Counted from the first letter of the stretch, positions 1 to 5,957 are shown. The stretch: DNA of 5,957 nucleotides from Proteiniphilum sp. UBA5283 (GCA_002408485.1 DHSP01000053.1:1-5957); one strand, 5' to 3'. Numbers and translations: made by a program. Notes: generated from the sequence alone by a model not told the origin.

Positions 1-111
1 CACAAGGTGTATGAAAAGTATGCCGACCGGATTGCAGAGCTACATACGGCAGAAGGGAAGCAACCCGATTCGCCTGCCAACCTGGAGGTGCTGGCAAAAC
101 TGATGAAGTGA
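1..111 (+). CDS. C-terminal end of an unidentified protein (5' truncated)
   Basis: Frame 1 is open from the first base to a TGA at 109-111, giving the last 36 residues of a protein that begins outside the window. The visible tail is hydrophilic and rich in Lys, Glu and Ala, reads as one or two amphipathic helices (begins HKVYEKYADRIAELH, ends NLEVLAKLMK), and has no Cys, membrane segment or recognisable motif. I do not recognise the family. It counts as a real gene end because codon use resembles the rest of the window and a plus-strand hairpin with a T-tract follows 41 bases later. It converges on the feo operon, so it is not part of that transcription unit and need not be related in function. 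Confidence 0.6.
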   Translation, partial: HKVYEKYADRIAELHTAEGKQPDSPANLEVLAKLMK

Positions 112-144
112 ATACAACAAGACAATCTGGACTGATGTGATGAC

Positions 145-318
145 TCAAATAGAACGGGGGAGTGACTCTTCCGTTTCTTTTTTCGGCAGTTCGCACATGT
201 TGCAGCCGCCACAGTGGGAGAAGTCTTTTTTCGTAAAAAAGAATTGATAAATCTCTCGCAGGAGAATGATTCCCACAACAATGCCAATGATGATAACAAT
301 AAAAAGTTGTATGTCCAT
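145..318 (-). CDS. FeoB-associated Cys-rich membrane protein
   Basis: A 57-residue protein with ATG at 318-316 and stop TGA at 147-145. Residues 4-20 are an almost unbroken run of Ile, Val, Leu and Gly, forming one membrane helix. A short basic/aromatic stretch follows (REIYQFFFTKK), then Cys36-Gly-Gly-Cys39-Asn-Met-Cys42 (CxxCxxC) and a charged tail. One N-terminal helix followed by a CxxCxxC cluster is the pattern of the small FeoB-associated Cys-rich membrane protein family found downstream of feoB in Bacteroidetes and Firmicutes. It starts 48 bases after the feoAB stop on the same strand with no terminator between, so it is probably co-transcribed. The cysteines probably face the cytoplasm and could bind or hand on Fe(II), or sense it; the family's exact role is not established, and this is inference. 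No clear Shine-Dalgarno site precedes it. No convincing minus-strand terminator was seen after it. Confidence 0.85.
   Translation of the reverse strand: MDIQLFIVIIIGIVVGIILLREIYQFFFTKKDFSHCGGCNMCELPKKETEESLPRSI
153..183 (+). terminator. Intrinsic terminator of the plus-strand gene, inside the end of a convergent gene
   Basis: Bases 153-163 (AACGGGGGAGT) pair with 165-175 (ACTCTTCCGTT). In plus-strand RNA this gives up to 11 pairs, two of them G-U wobbles; the innermost pairs must open to form a loop. TTTCTTTTTT follows immediately. On the minus strand the two wobbles become A-C mismatches and no T-tract follows, so the signal is directional and serves the gene ending at 111. It lies wholly within the last codons of the convergent small gene at 145-318. 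Confidence 0.6.
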
Positions 319-366
319 AATCTTACAACAAAATGAATGGATAAAAAGTTTGACAGCCCGTAAATC

Positions 367-2877
367 CTATATGAGCAGGCTCCCTGCCTGATGCACTACA
401 AGGGCAATGAACCAGGCCAGGCCGGTGGAGTATGCTACGCTGAAAAGTGCCCACTTCCAGGAGTGTGATTCCTCCTTGATGGCTGCAATGGTTGCAATGC
501 AGGGGAAGTAGATCAGCACAAACAACAAAAAGCCGATGATGACAAGCGGAGTGAACACAGGTGGCCCGTCGGGATACGTCTCGGCTTGTAGTCTTGCCTG
601 CAGCGACTGCTGGTCTTCGCTGTCACCGGTGTAAAGCACACCCATGGTGCTGATCACAATCTCCTTGGCGGCCATCCCCGAGAGAAGGCTCACCGATATT
701 TTCCAGTCGAATCCCAGCGGCCGCATCACCGGCTCAATAAACTTCCCTATTTTTCCGATATAGGAGTTTTCCTGATGTTCCCTGTTCCTTTCATGAGCAA
801 TATCGGCAAGCAGGACATCCCGTTCGCTGCTGCTGATTTCGTTCCGGTTGAATTGAGTTTCTGCCTGCGCTGCCTTCGTGTCGAATCCTGCTTCGCGTTG
901 CTGGTTTTGCGGGAAGTACCCCAGGAACCAGATGACGATGGAAGCGACGAGGATGGGACCTCCCATCTTTTGGAGATACTGCCGTGACCGGTCCCACATA
1001 TGGGTGAAAATCGATTTTAGGGTAGGCATTCTATAGGGAGGCAGTTCCATCACAAACGGTGCCTCTTCCTCCTTGAAGAGTGTTTTGCGGAACAGGCGTG
1101 CCGTAAGTGCCGCAATCAGGATGCCGAAAGCATACAATCCCAACAGCACCATGCTTGCCCGGGAGGGGAAAAATGCGCCTGCAAACAGGATGTATACCGG
1201 CAGGCGGGCGCTGCACGACATGAAAGGAACAATCAGCATGGTAATCATGCGGCTGCTGCGGCTTTCAATGGTGCGGGTGGCCATCACGGCGGGCACATTG
1301 CAGCCGAATCCCATGATGAGCGGAATGAACGATTTTCCATGCAGGCCAATCTTATGCATCAGCTTATCCATGATGAACGCCGCACGGGCCATATAGCCGG
1401 AGTCCTCCATAAAGGCAATGAACAGATAGAGGATTACAATGTTGGGCAGAAAGACGATGACGCCGCCCACGCCGCCCACAATGCCATCCACGATCAGTGC
1501 TTTCAGGGGGCCTTCTGCCATGTTGCTCCTGATCAGGTTTCCCAGGCCGGCCACAAGCCATTCGATCCACTCCATGGGGTAGTTTCCCAGGCGAAAGGTT
1601 GCCTCAAACATGATCCAGAGGAAGAGGAAAAAAAGTGGAAATCCCAGATATTTATTCGTGACAATGGAATCCAGCAGTTTTGTTTTGTCGGCAAAATGAA
1701 TTTTTCCGGTGAGTGTCTCTTTCAACCCCCCGGCAATGAATCCGTAACGGGCATTTGTGAATGCCGACTCCGGATCTTCGCGCAGCAACTTCTCGATATA
1801 GGAGCGTTCCTTGTCTCTCCGTGCAAAGATCTGTTCCCGTTTAGAGAGCGTCTCTATGCGGCCTTCCACCTCCTTGTCTCCTTCCAGCATCTTCACGCAG
1901 ATATAGCGCAGCGGCATGTGGCAGTGTGTTATATCACTCTGCATAAGTTCCCGTTCCATGATGGAGATTGATTTCTCCAATACCCTACCGTAAGGGATTT
2001 GTACCGGGTTGCGTTCCCTGGCCCGGTAAACGGTGATTACTTTTTCCAGTAGCCGGGGGATTCCTTCCCCTCTTTTGCCCACCGTAGGGACAATGGGCGT
2101 GTTAATGAGCGCGGAGAATTTCTCGTGATCAAAGGTGCGTCCACTCTCTTCCAGCTCATCGTACATGTTCAGGGCGATGACCATCGGTACTTGCAGATCA
2201 AGCAATTCGGTCGTAAGATAGAGGTTCCTCTCTAATGCCGATGCGGATACCACGTTCACGATCACGTCGGGCTTTTCCTCCAGCATGTATTTACGGGCGT
2301 ACAATTCCTCCGGAGTGTAGGCCGACAACGAATAGGTGCCGGGAAGGTCGACCAGCGTAAATGAGTAACCGTTGTGCTTCAACGTCCCCTCCTTGGCATT
2401 CACCGTCACTCCGCTATAGTTTCCCACCCGTTCGTGTGCCCCGGATGCCAGGTTGAAGATGGAGGTTTTTCCGGAATTGGGGTTTCCCAACAGGGCTACT
2501 TTGATGTTCTTTTTTGGTACGTACAGATGTCCGGCACGATGACGCCTTTGGCGTCTTCTTCCGTTCCTGCCACATGGTTGCGCTGCAGACAATGCTGTGT
2601 CTGCAAACAATAGCGGGCCATCCGAATAAAGGGCGGTTTTCTCAGCCTCTTCTTCAAGCATGGATATCTCTATCATCACCGCTTCACTACGTCGCAGCGA
2701 CACTTCATATTCCATGATCTCATACTTGATGGGGTCTTTCAGCGGGGCGTTGAGCACCGACTTCACTTCCTCGCCCCGTACAAACCCCATTTCCAGGATA
2801 CGTTTCCTGAAAGCGCCGCTACCATTAACTTTTATGATGTATGCTTTTTGTCCTGTTTGTAGTTCTGACAGACGCAT
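367..2877 (-). CDS. feoB: FeoA-FeoB fusion, ferrous iron transport GTPase/permease
   Basis: Imports Fe(II) across the inner membrane; 836 aa from the chosen ATG. Residues 1-74 are a FeoA (SH3-like) domain starting MRLSELQTGQKAYI, which in most other bacteria is a separate protein. A 50-residue linker with an Arg-rich stretch (about 103-114, GRNGRRRQRRHR) follows. The G domain has G1 GNPNSGKT (131-138), the G2 Thr in YSGVTVNAKEG (158), G3 DLPG (177-180) and G4 NMYD (237-240). A helical guanine-dissociation-inhibitor-like region spans about 285-400. The permease part runs from about 409 to the end with both Gate motifs: GFGCNVPAV (524-532) and PFMSCSARLPVY (551-562). Cys526, Cys555 and Cys793 (YFPCIATIAAI) occupy the places of conserved FeoB cysteines. 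A hydrophilic insertion lies at about 658-702. FeoAB fusions are known from Bacteroides; nothing essential appears missing. A TTG three codons upstream (2886) would touch the Shine-Dalgarno site directly, so ATG at 2877 is preferred. Confidence 0.97.
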   Translation of the reverse strand: MRLSELQTGQKAYIIKVNGSGAFRKRILEMGFVRGEEVKSVLNAPLKDPIKYEIMEYEVSLRRSEAVMIEISMLEEEAEKTALYSDGPLLFADTALSAAQPCGRNGRRRQRRHRAGHLYVPKKNIKVALLGNPNSGKTSIFNLASGAHERVGNYSGVTVNAKEGTLKHNGYSFTLVDLPGTYSLSAYTPEELYARKYMLEEKPDVIVNVVSASALERNLYLTTELLDLQVPMVIALNMYDELEESGRTFDHEKFSALINTPIVPTVGKRGEGIPRLLEKVITVYRARERNPVQIPYGRVLEKSISIMERELMQSDITHCHMPLRYICVKMLEGDKEVEGRIETLSKREQIFARRDKERSYIEKLLREDPESAFTNARYGFIAGGLKETLTGKIHFADKTKLLDSIVTNKYLGFPLFFLFLWIMFEATFRLGNYPMEWIEWLVAGLGNLIRSNMAEGPLKALIVDGIVGGVGGVIVFLPNIVILYLFIAFMEDSGYMARAAFIMDKLMHKIGLHGKSFIPLIMGFGCNVPAVMATRTIESRSSRMITMLIVPFMSCSARLPVYILFAGAFFPSRASMVLLGLYAFGILIAALTARLFRKTLFKEEEAPFVMELPPYRMPTLKSIFTHMWDRSRQYLQKMGGPILVASIVIWFLGYFPQNQQREAGFDTKAAQAETQFNRNEISSSERDVLLADIAHERNREHQENSYIGKIGKFIEPVMRPLGFDWKISVSLLSGMAAKEIVISTMGVLYTGDSEDQQSLQARLQAETYPDGPPVFTPLVIIGFLLFVLIYFPCIATIAAIKEESHSWKWALFSVAYSTGLAWFIALVVHQAGSLLI
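2541..2605. repeat. Two short palindromes inside the FeoA-FeoB linker coding region
   Basis: Bases 2541-2546 (GACGCC) and 2550-2555 (GGCGTC) form a perfect 6-bp inverted repeat around TTT. Bases 2584-2591 (TGCAGACA) and 2598-2605 (TGTCTGCA) form a perfect 8-bp inverted repeat around six bases. The two hairpins bracket about 28 bases and fall in the segment encoding the linker (ADTALSAAQPCGRNGRRRQR), the least conserved part of the fusion. The reading frame is kept. They may be remnants of a small in-frame palindromic insertion or simply a biased linker. No copies elsewhere in this window were noticed. Confidence 0.55.
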
Positions 2878-2886
2878 AAAATTCAA

Positions 2887-2892
2887 CTCCTT
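2887..2892 (-). promoter_or_regulatory. Shine-Dalgarno site of feoAB
   Basis: The minus strand reads AAGGAG, nine bases before the ATG at 2877-2875 and immediately abutting the in-frame TTG at 2886-2884. The spacing fits the ATG only and therefore decides the start. It is the only strong Shine-Dalgarno site seen in the window, notable in a group that often does without one. Confidence 0.65.
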
Positions 2893-2902
2893 GTTTAGCC
2901 TG

Positions 2903-2910
2903 CAAAGATA
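2903..2910 (-). promoter_or_regulatory. Candidate -7 promoter element of feoAB
   Basis: The minus strand reads TATCTTTG, matching the Bacteroidetes -7 consensus TAnnTTTG, 25 bases upstream of the ATG at 2877. Transcription would begin near 2896. The nearest upstream TTG lies 25 bases away instead of the usual 18-21, so the -33 part is weak. That would fit a promoter needing an activator, which is inference. Confidence 0.5.
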
Positions 2911-2937
2911 CGTTTATTTTCCGCATTATTTATATCA

Positions 2938-2960
2938 ATTATAAATAATAATGTTATAAT
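2938..2960. promoter_or_regulatory. Inverted repeat between divergent feoAB and fumC promoters, candidate operator
   Basis: ATTATAA (2938-2944) and TTATAAT (2954-2960) form a perfect 7-bp inverted repeat with a 9-base spacer. Its centre (2949) lies about 40-43 bases from the centre of each -7 element, so it sits about 50 bases upstream of both predicted start sites, a position typical for activators. The region is very AT-rich, so chance is a real possibility. It does not closely match the classical Fur box. The regulator is unknown. Confidence 0.3.
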
Positions 2961-2964
2961 AGCC

Positions 2965-2993
2965 TTGCTTGGCGTTGTTTTTTTGTATATTTG
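2965..2993 (+). promoter_or_regulatory. Promoter of fumC
   Basis: TATATTTG at 2986-2993 matches TAnnTTTG, and TTG at 2965-2967 lies 18 bases upstream, close to the usual -33/-7 spacing in Bacteroidetes. The predicted start near 3000 leaves a leader of about 36 bases. The leader is A-rich (AAAATAAAAAGCAG) without a real Shine-Dalgarno site, as is common in this phylum. Confidence 0.55.
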
Positions 2994-3035
2994 AAAAGTG
3001 TATGATGTTACAGGTCAAAATAAAAAGCAGATCAT

Positions 3036-4433
3036 ATGGATTACAGAATCGAAAAGGATACACTGGGAGAGGTGAAAGTTCCTGCCGACAAGTTATGGGG
3101 ACCACAGACGGAACGGTCGCGTAGTAATTTCAAAATAGGAGCACCAGCCTCTATGCCCATCGAGATTATTTACGGATTTGCCTGCCTGAAAAAGGGGGCT
3201 GCCTATGCGAATCACGAGCTGGGTGTGTTGTCGCTGGAAAAACGGGACCTCATCGCACGGGTGTGTGACGAGATGCTGGAAGGAAAACATGATGAGCAGT
3301 TCCCGCTGGTAATCTGGCAGACAGGGTCGGGCACGCAGAGCAACATGAACGTGAACGAGGTGATTGCCAACCGGGCCCATCATCTGACCGGCAAAAAAAT
3401 AGGCAAGGGCGATAAGACGTTGCAACCCAACGATGATGTGAACAAGTCGCAGTCGTCCAACGACACGTTCCCCACCGCGATGCACATTGCCTGTTACAAA
3501 AAGATTGTAGAGGTGACCCTGCCCGGGTTGCGGCAGCTACAGCGATCGTTAGCATCGAAATCGGAAGAGATGGCAGGGGTGGTGAAGATTGGTCGTACCC
3601 ACCTTATGGATGCCACGCCCCTCACCCTGGGGCAGGAGTTTAGCGGGTATGCCGCTCAATTGGAGTATGGCATTCACGCCATTGAACACACGCTGCCGCA
3701 CCTGGCCGAGCTGGCTCTCGGCGGTACGGCTGTGGGCACGGGGCTCAATGCTCCCAAAAACTACGATGCGGCTGTAGCCCGTTACATCGCGGCATTCACC
3801 GGCTTACCCTTTGTGACCGCCCGTAACAAATTTGAAGCCCTTGCCGCACACGATGCCATCGTGGAGACCCATGGCGCCCTTAAACAGGTGGCGGTTTCCC
3901 TTAACAAGATCGCCAACGACATTCGTCTGCTGGCTTCGGGCCCGCGGAGCGGTATCGGGGAGATCACAATCCCTGCCAACGAGCCGGGATCGTCCATCAT
4001 GCCGGGGAAGGTGAATCCCACCCAGGCAGAAGCGCTCACCATGGTGTGTGCCCAGGTGATCGGCAACGATGTGGCAATTACCGTGGGAGGCATGCAGGGC
4101 CATTTTGAACTCAATGTGTTCAAGCCGCTGATGGCTGCCAACTTCCTGCAGAGTGCACAGCTGCTGGGAGATGCAGCCGTCTCTTTCGATGTCCACTGTG
4201 TGTCGGGCATCGAGCCCAATAAGCCACGCATTCAGGAGCTGTTGCATAATTCGCTGATGCTGGTCACAGCCCTCAACCCGATGATTGGATATTATAAAGC
4301 CGCAGAGATTGCCAATGCGGCACACAAGAACGGCACCTCGCTGAAGGAGGAGGCTGTGCGCCTGGGGTATGTGACGGCAGAAGAGTTCGACAGGTGGGTG
4401 CGCCCGGAAGATATGACTGGCCCAATGAATTGA
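3036..4433 (+). CDS. fumC: Class II fumarate hydratase (iron-independent)
   Basis: Reversibly hydrates fumarate to L-malate in the cytosol, as part of the TCA cycle or of the reductive branch leading to fumarate respiration and succinate. The 465 residues match the family length (about 460-470), so the gene is complete. Visible signatures of the fumarase/aspartase superfamily are GSGTQSNMNVNEVIANRA (about 97-114), SSNDTFPTA (140-148), GRTHLMDATPLTLGQE (186-201) with the catalytic His189, and the signature loop GSSIMPGKVNP (318-328) carrying the catalytic Ser319. These correspond to His188 and Ser318 of the E. coli enzyme. The fumarase-type signatures favour fumarase over aspartase, argininosuccinate lyase or adenylosuccinate lyase. 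It is a homotetramer in known members and needs no metal or cluster. It is divergent from feoAB, has its own promoter, and ends in a strong terminator before the second fumarase gene. Confidence 0.96.
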   Translation: MDYRIEKDTLGEVKVPADKLWGPQTERSRSNFKIGAPASMPIEIIYGFACLKKGAAYANHELGVLSLEKRDLIARVCDEMLEGKHDEQFPLVIWQTGSGTQSNMNVNEVIANRAHHLTGKKIGKGDKTLQPNDDVNKSQSSNDTFPTAMHIACYKKIVEVTLPGLRQLQRSLASKSEEMAGVVKIGRTHLMDATPLTLGQEFSGYAAQLEYGIHAIEHTLPHLAELALGGTAVGTGLNAPKNYDAAVARYIAAFTGLPFVTARNKFEALAAHDAIVETHGALKQVAVSLNKIANDIRLLASGPRSGIGEITIPANEPGSSIMPGKVNPTQAEALTMVCAQVIGNDVAITVGGMQGHFELNVFKPLMAANFLQSAQLLGDAAVSFDVHCVSGIEPNKPRIQELLHNSLMLVTALNPMIGYYKAAEIANAAHKNGTSLKEEAVRLGYVTAEEFDRWVRPEDMTGPMN

Positions 4434-4445
4434 TTGTCATTTTGT

Positions 4446-4473
4446 ACGGCATCGTTTTCCGATGCCGTTTTTT
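4446..4473 (+). terminator. Intrinsic terminator of fumC
   Basis: ACGGCATCG (4446-4454) pairs perfectly with CGATGCCGT (4460-4468) around a TTTTC loop, and a six-T run (4468-4473) follows. It starts 13 bases after the fumC stop codon. Its presence means that the following fumarase gene is probably transcribed mainly from its own promoter. Confidence 0.85.
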
Positions 4474-4478
4474 CTTTG

Positions 4479-4486
4479 TATTTTTG
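4479..4486 (+). promoter_or_regulatory. Candidate -7 element of the class I fumarase gene
   Basis: TATTTTTG matches TAnnTTTG and would start transcription near 4493, leaving a leader of about 50 bases before ATG 4543. No -33 TTG is found at the normal distance, because that place is occupied by the fumC terminator stem. TTTG recurs every eight bases here (4475, 4483, 4491), so the exact register is uncertain. The sequence before ATG is A/T-rich with no Shine-Dalgarno site. Confidence 0.35.
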
Positions 4487-4542
4487 TCTCTTTGTGAACA
4501 AAACCGGACAGTTATCAACGAATCAAACAATACAAATTATTT

Positions 4543-5957
4543 ATGGCAAACAAACCATTTCAGTATCAGGCGCCTTTCCCCTTGTCGAAGGATCAGACCG
4601 AGTATTATCTGCTCACCAGGGAGCATGTCTCCGTGTCAGAATTTGAAGGAAAGGAAATTCTCAAAGTGTCAAAGGAAGGATTGACGCTGTTGGCGCAGAC
4701 CGCCTTCCGCGATGTGGAATTTCTGCTTCGTCCCGATCACCAGAAGCAGGTAGCCCAAATCCTTGCCGATCCCGAGGCGAGTGAGAATGATAAGTTTGTG
4801 GCACTCACCTTTCTGCGCAACGCCGAGATATCGGCAAAAGGAATTCTCCCCTTCTGCCAGGATACGGGCACGGCCATCATCACGGGCAAGAAGGGACAAC
4901 AGGTGTGGACCGACGGCAACGATGAGGAGGCGCTCTCACAGGGGGTCTACAACACGTTCGTCAACGAGAACCTGCGATATTCCCAGAATGCTGCGCTGAA
5001 CATGTACGATGAGGTGAATACCGGCACCAACCTCCCGGCACAAATTGACCTCTATGCTGTTCAGGGGAATGAATACAACTTCCTTTGCATTGCTAAAGGG
5101 GGCGGATCTGCCAACAAGACCTATCTCTACCAGGAGACGAAAGCATTGCTTACACCGGGGAAGCTGGAAAGCTTCCTGATTGAAAAAATGAAGTCGCTGG
5201 GTACCGCTGCCTGTCCCCCTTACCACGTGGCCTTCGTGATTGGTGGCACCTCGGCAGAGGCTAACCTGAAGACGGTGAAGCTGGCATCGGCCAAGTACTA
5301 CGACAACCTGCCTACCGAAGGAAACGAGCTGGGCCGGGCTTTCCGCGACATTGAACTGGAAAAAAGGCTGAAGAAAGCCTCCGAGGAGCTGGGACTGGGA
5401 GCACAGTTTGGAGGGAAATATTTTGCGCACGATGTGCGGGTGATCCGCCTGCCGCGTCACGGTGCCTCCTGTCCCGTGGGGATGGGCGTCTCCTGCTCGG
5501 CCGACCGCAACATCAAGGCGAAGATCAACAAAGAGGGAATCTGGATCGAAAAGCTGGAGGACAACCCGGCACGGCTCATCCCCGAAGAATATCGCCAGGC
5601 AGGCGAGGGAGGGGGCGTGAAAATCAACCTCAACCGGCCCATGCCAGAGATCCTGGCCGAGCTCTCCAAATATCCGGTATCCACACGTTTGTCTCTCAAC
5701 GGAACCATCATTGTGGGACGCGACATCGCGCATGCGAAGCTCAAGGAGCGTATCGACCGTGGCGAAGGACTGCCACAGTATATCAAGGATCATCCCATCT
5801 ACTATGCCGGTCCGGCTAAGACCCCTGCAGGGTATGCCTCCGGGTCAATGGGCCCCACCACCGCGGGACGCATGGACTCCTATGTGGACCTGTTCCAGTC
5901 GCACGGTGGCAGCATGATCATGCTGGCCAAGGGGAACCGCAGTCAGCAGGTGACCGA
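4543..5957 (+). CDS. fumA: Class I fumarate hydratase, [4Fe-4S] type (3' truncated by window end)
   Basis: Catalyses the same fumarate/L-malate reaction as FumC but with an unrelated fold and an oxygen-labile [4Fe-4S] cluster. ATG at 4543 opens a frame with no stop to the last base: 471 codons, against about 545 for the one-chain class I family, so roughly the last 75 residues are missing. The three cysteines at the cluster-ligand positions of E. coli FumA are present at the same numbers: Cys105 (LPFCQDTGTA), Cys224 (TAACPPYHVAFVIGGTSAE) and Cys318 (GMGVSCSADRN). The N-terminal catalytic domain (to about 340) and the C-terminal domain (LSLNGTIIVGRDIAHAKLKE from 383; SGSMGPTTAGRMDSY, 433-447) are fused in one chain, unlike two-subunit archaeal forms. 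A related tartrate dehydratase is possible but less likely given the fused architecture. It follows fumC after 109 bases holding a terminator and a candidate promoter. The symbol fumA denotes the class; orthology to E. coli FumA rather than FumB is not implied. Confidence 0.95.
   Translation, partial: MANKPFQYQAPFPLSKDQTEYYLLTREHVSVSEFEGKEILKVSKEGLTLLAQTAFRDVEFLLRPDHQKQVAQILADPEASENDKFVALTFLRNAEISAKGILPFCQDTGTAIITGKKGQQVWTDGNDEEALSQGVYNTFVNENLRYSQNAALNMYDEVNTGTNLPAQIDLYAVQGNEYNFLCIAKGGGSANKTYLYQETKALLTPGKLESFLIEKMKSLGTAACPPYHVAFVIGGTSAEANLKTVKLASAKYYDNLPTEGNELGRAFRDIELEKRLKKASEELGLGAQFGGKYFAHDVRVIRLPRHGASCPVGMGVSCSADRNIKAKINKEGIWIEKLEDNPARLIPEEYRQAGEGGGVKINLNRPMPEILAELSKYPVSTRLSLNGTIIVGRDIAHAKLKERIDRGEGLPQYIKDHPIYYAGPAKTPAGYASGSMGPTTAGRMDSYVDLFQSHGGSMIMLAKGNRSQQVT

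Noticed and set aside
112..144. Minus-strand terminator for the feo operon
   Set aside because: I found no stable hairpin followed by a T-tract on the minus strand here; the 3' end of the feo mRNA may lie within the convergent gene or beyond the window.
1339..1971. Open frame of 210 codons on the plus strand
   Set aside because: It is antisense to the FeoB permease and G-domain region; its composition is that of a reverse-complemented membrane protein gene and no family is recognisable.
2541..2555. GACGCC-TTT-GGCGTC hairpin as a terminator
   Set aside because: It has only six pairs, lies within the feoAB coding sequence and is not followed by a T-tract on the transcribed strand.
2884..2886. 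TTG as start of feoAB, adding three residues
   Set aside because: The AAGGAG site abuts this codon with no spacing, whereas the ATG at 2877 is nine bases away, and FeoA domains commonly begin at the MRLSEL position.
2934..2960. A classical Fur box or FNR site in the divergent spacer
   Set aside because: The AT-rich inverted repeat does not match the GATAATGATAATCATTATC pattern closely, and only one FNR-like half-site (ATCAA at 2934-2938) is present; naming the regulator would be guesswork.
3804..4325. Overlapping minus-strand open frames inside fumC
   Set aside because: They are antisense to the conserved catalytic half of fumC in two competing frames; neither shows a motif or start signal.
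4936..5793. Open frame of 285 codons on the minus strand
   Set aside because: It is fully antisense to the class I fumarase, whose motifs and cluster cysteines are intact. The translation is Cys/His/Leu-rich, has no recognisable domain and no promoter. It is a by-product of codon bias.

Overview
The window suggests a member of the Bacteroidetes, most likely order Bacteroidales. The evidence is a fused FeoA-FeoB ferrous iron transporter of the Bacteroides type, promoter elements that match the Bacteroidetes -7 consensus TAnnTTTG, and start codons mostly preceded by A-rich sequence instead of a Shine-Dalgarno site. Coding DNA is moderately GC-rich and the spacers are strongly AT-rich. Genus cannot be fixed from this sequence; a Dysgonomonadaceae/Porphyromonadaceae-like organism is only a guess.

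Layout. (1) 1-111, plus strand: the last 36 codons of an unidentified gene, followed by a hairpin/T-tract terminator at 153-183. (2) 145-2877, minus strand: a feo operon of two genes, feoAB (836 aa, FeoA fused to FeoB) and then a 57-residue FeoB-associated Cys-rich membrane protein whose 3' end overlaps the terminator of the plus-strand gene. (3) 2878-3035: a divergent AT-rich control region with a TATCTTTG -7 element facing feoAB, a TATATTTG -7 element facing the fumarase, and a perfect 7-bp inverted repeat about midway between them. (4) 3036-4433, plus strand: class II fumarase FumC, complete, followed by a strong intrinsic terminator. (5) 4543 to the window end, plus strand: class I [4Fe-4S] fumarase, open to the last base, 471 codons present and the C-terminus missing.

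How the parts fit. The Feo system imports Fe(II) under anoxic or microoxic conditions. Two non-homologous fumarases that catalyse the same fumarate/malate hydration sit next to it: one needs an oxygen-labile iron-sulfur cluster and one needs no metal. The iron-independent enzyme is divergent from the iron importer, so a single iron- or redox-responsive regulator could raise both when iron is short. That coupling is inference. The individual gene identifications are solid.

No mobile element, CRISPR array, tRNA or rRNA was seen, and no stretch above 300 bases lacks a gene. I do not see a clearly new multi-gene system. The points most worth following are the feo/fumC divergent control region, the tandem fumarase pair, and a palindrome-flanked, arginine-rich linker between FeoA and FeoB.
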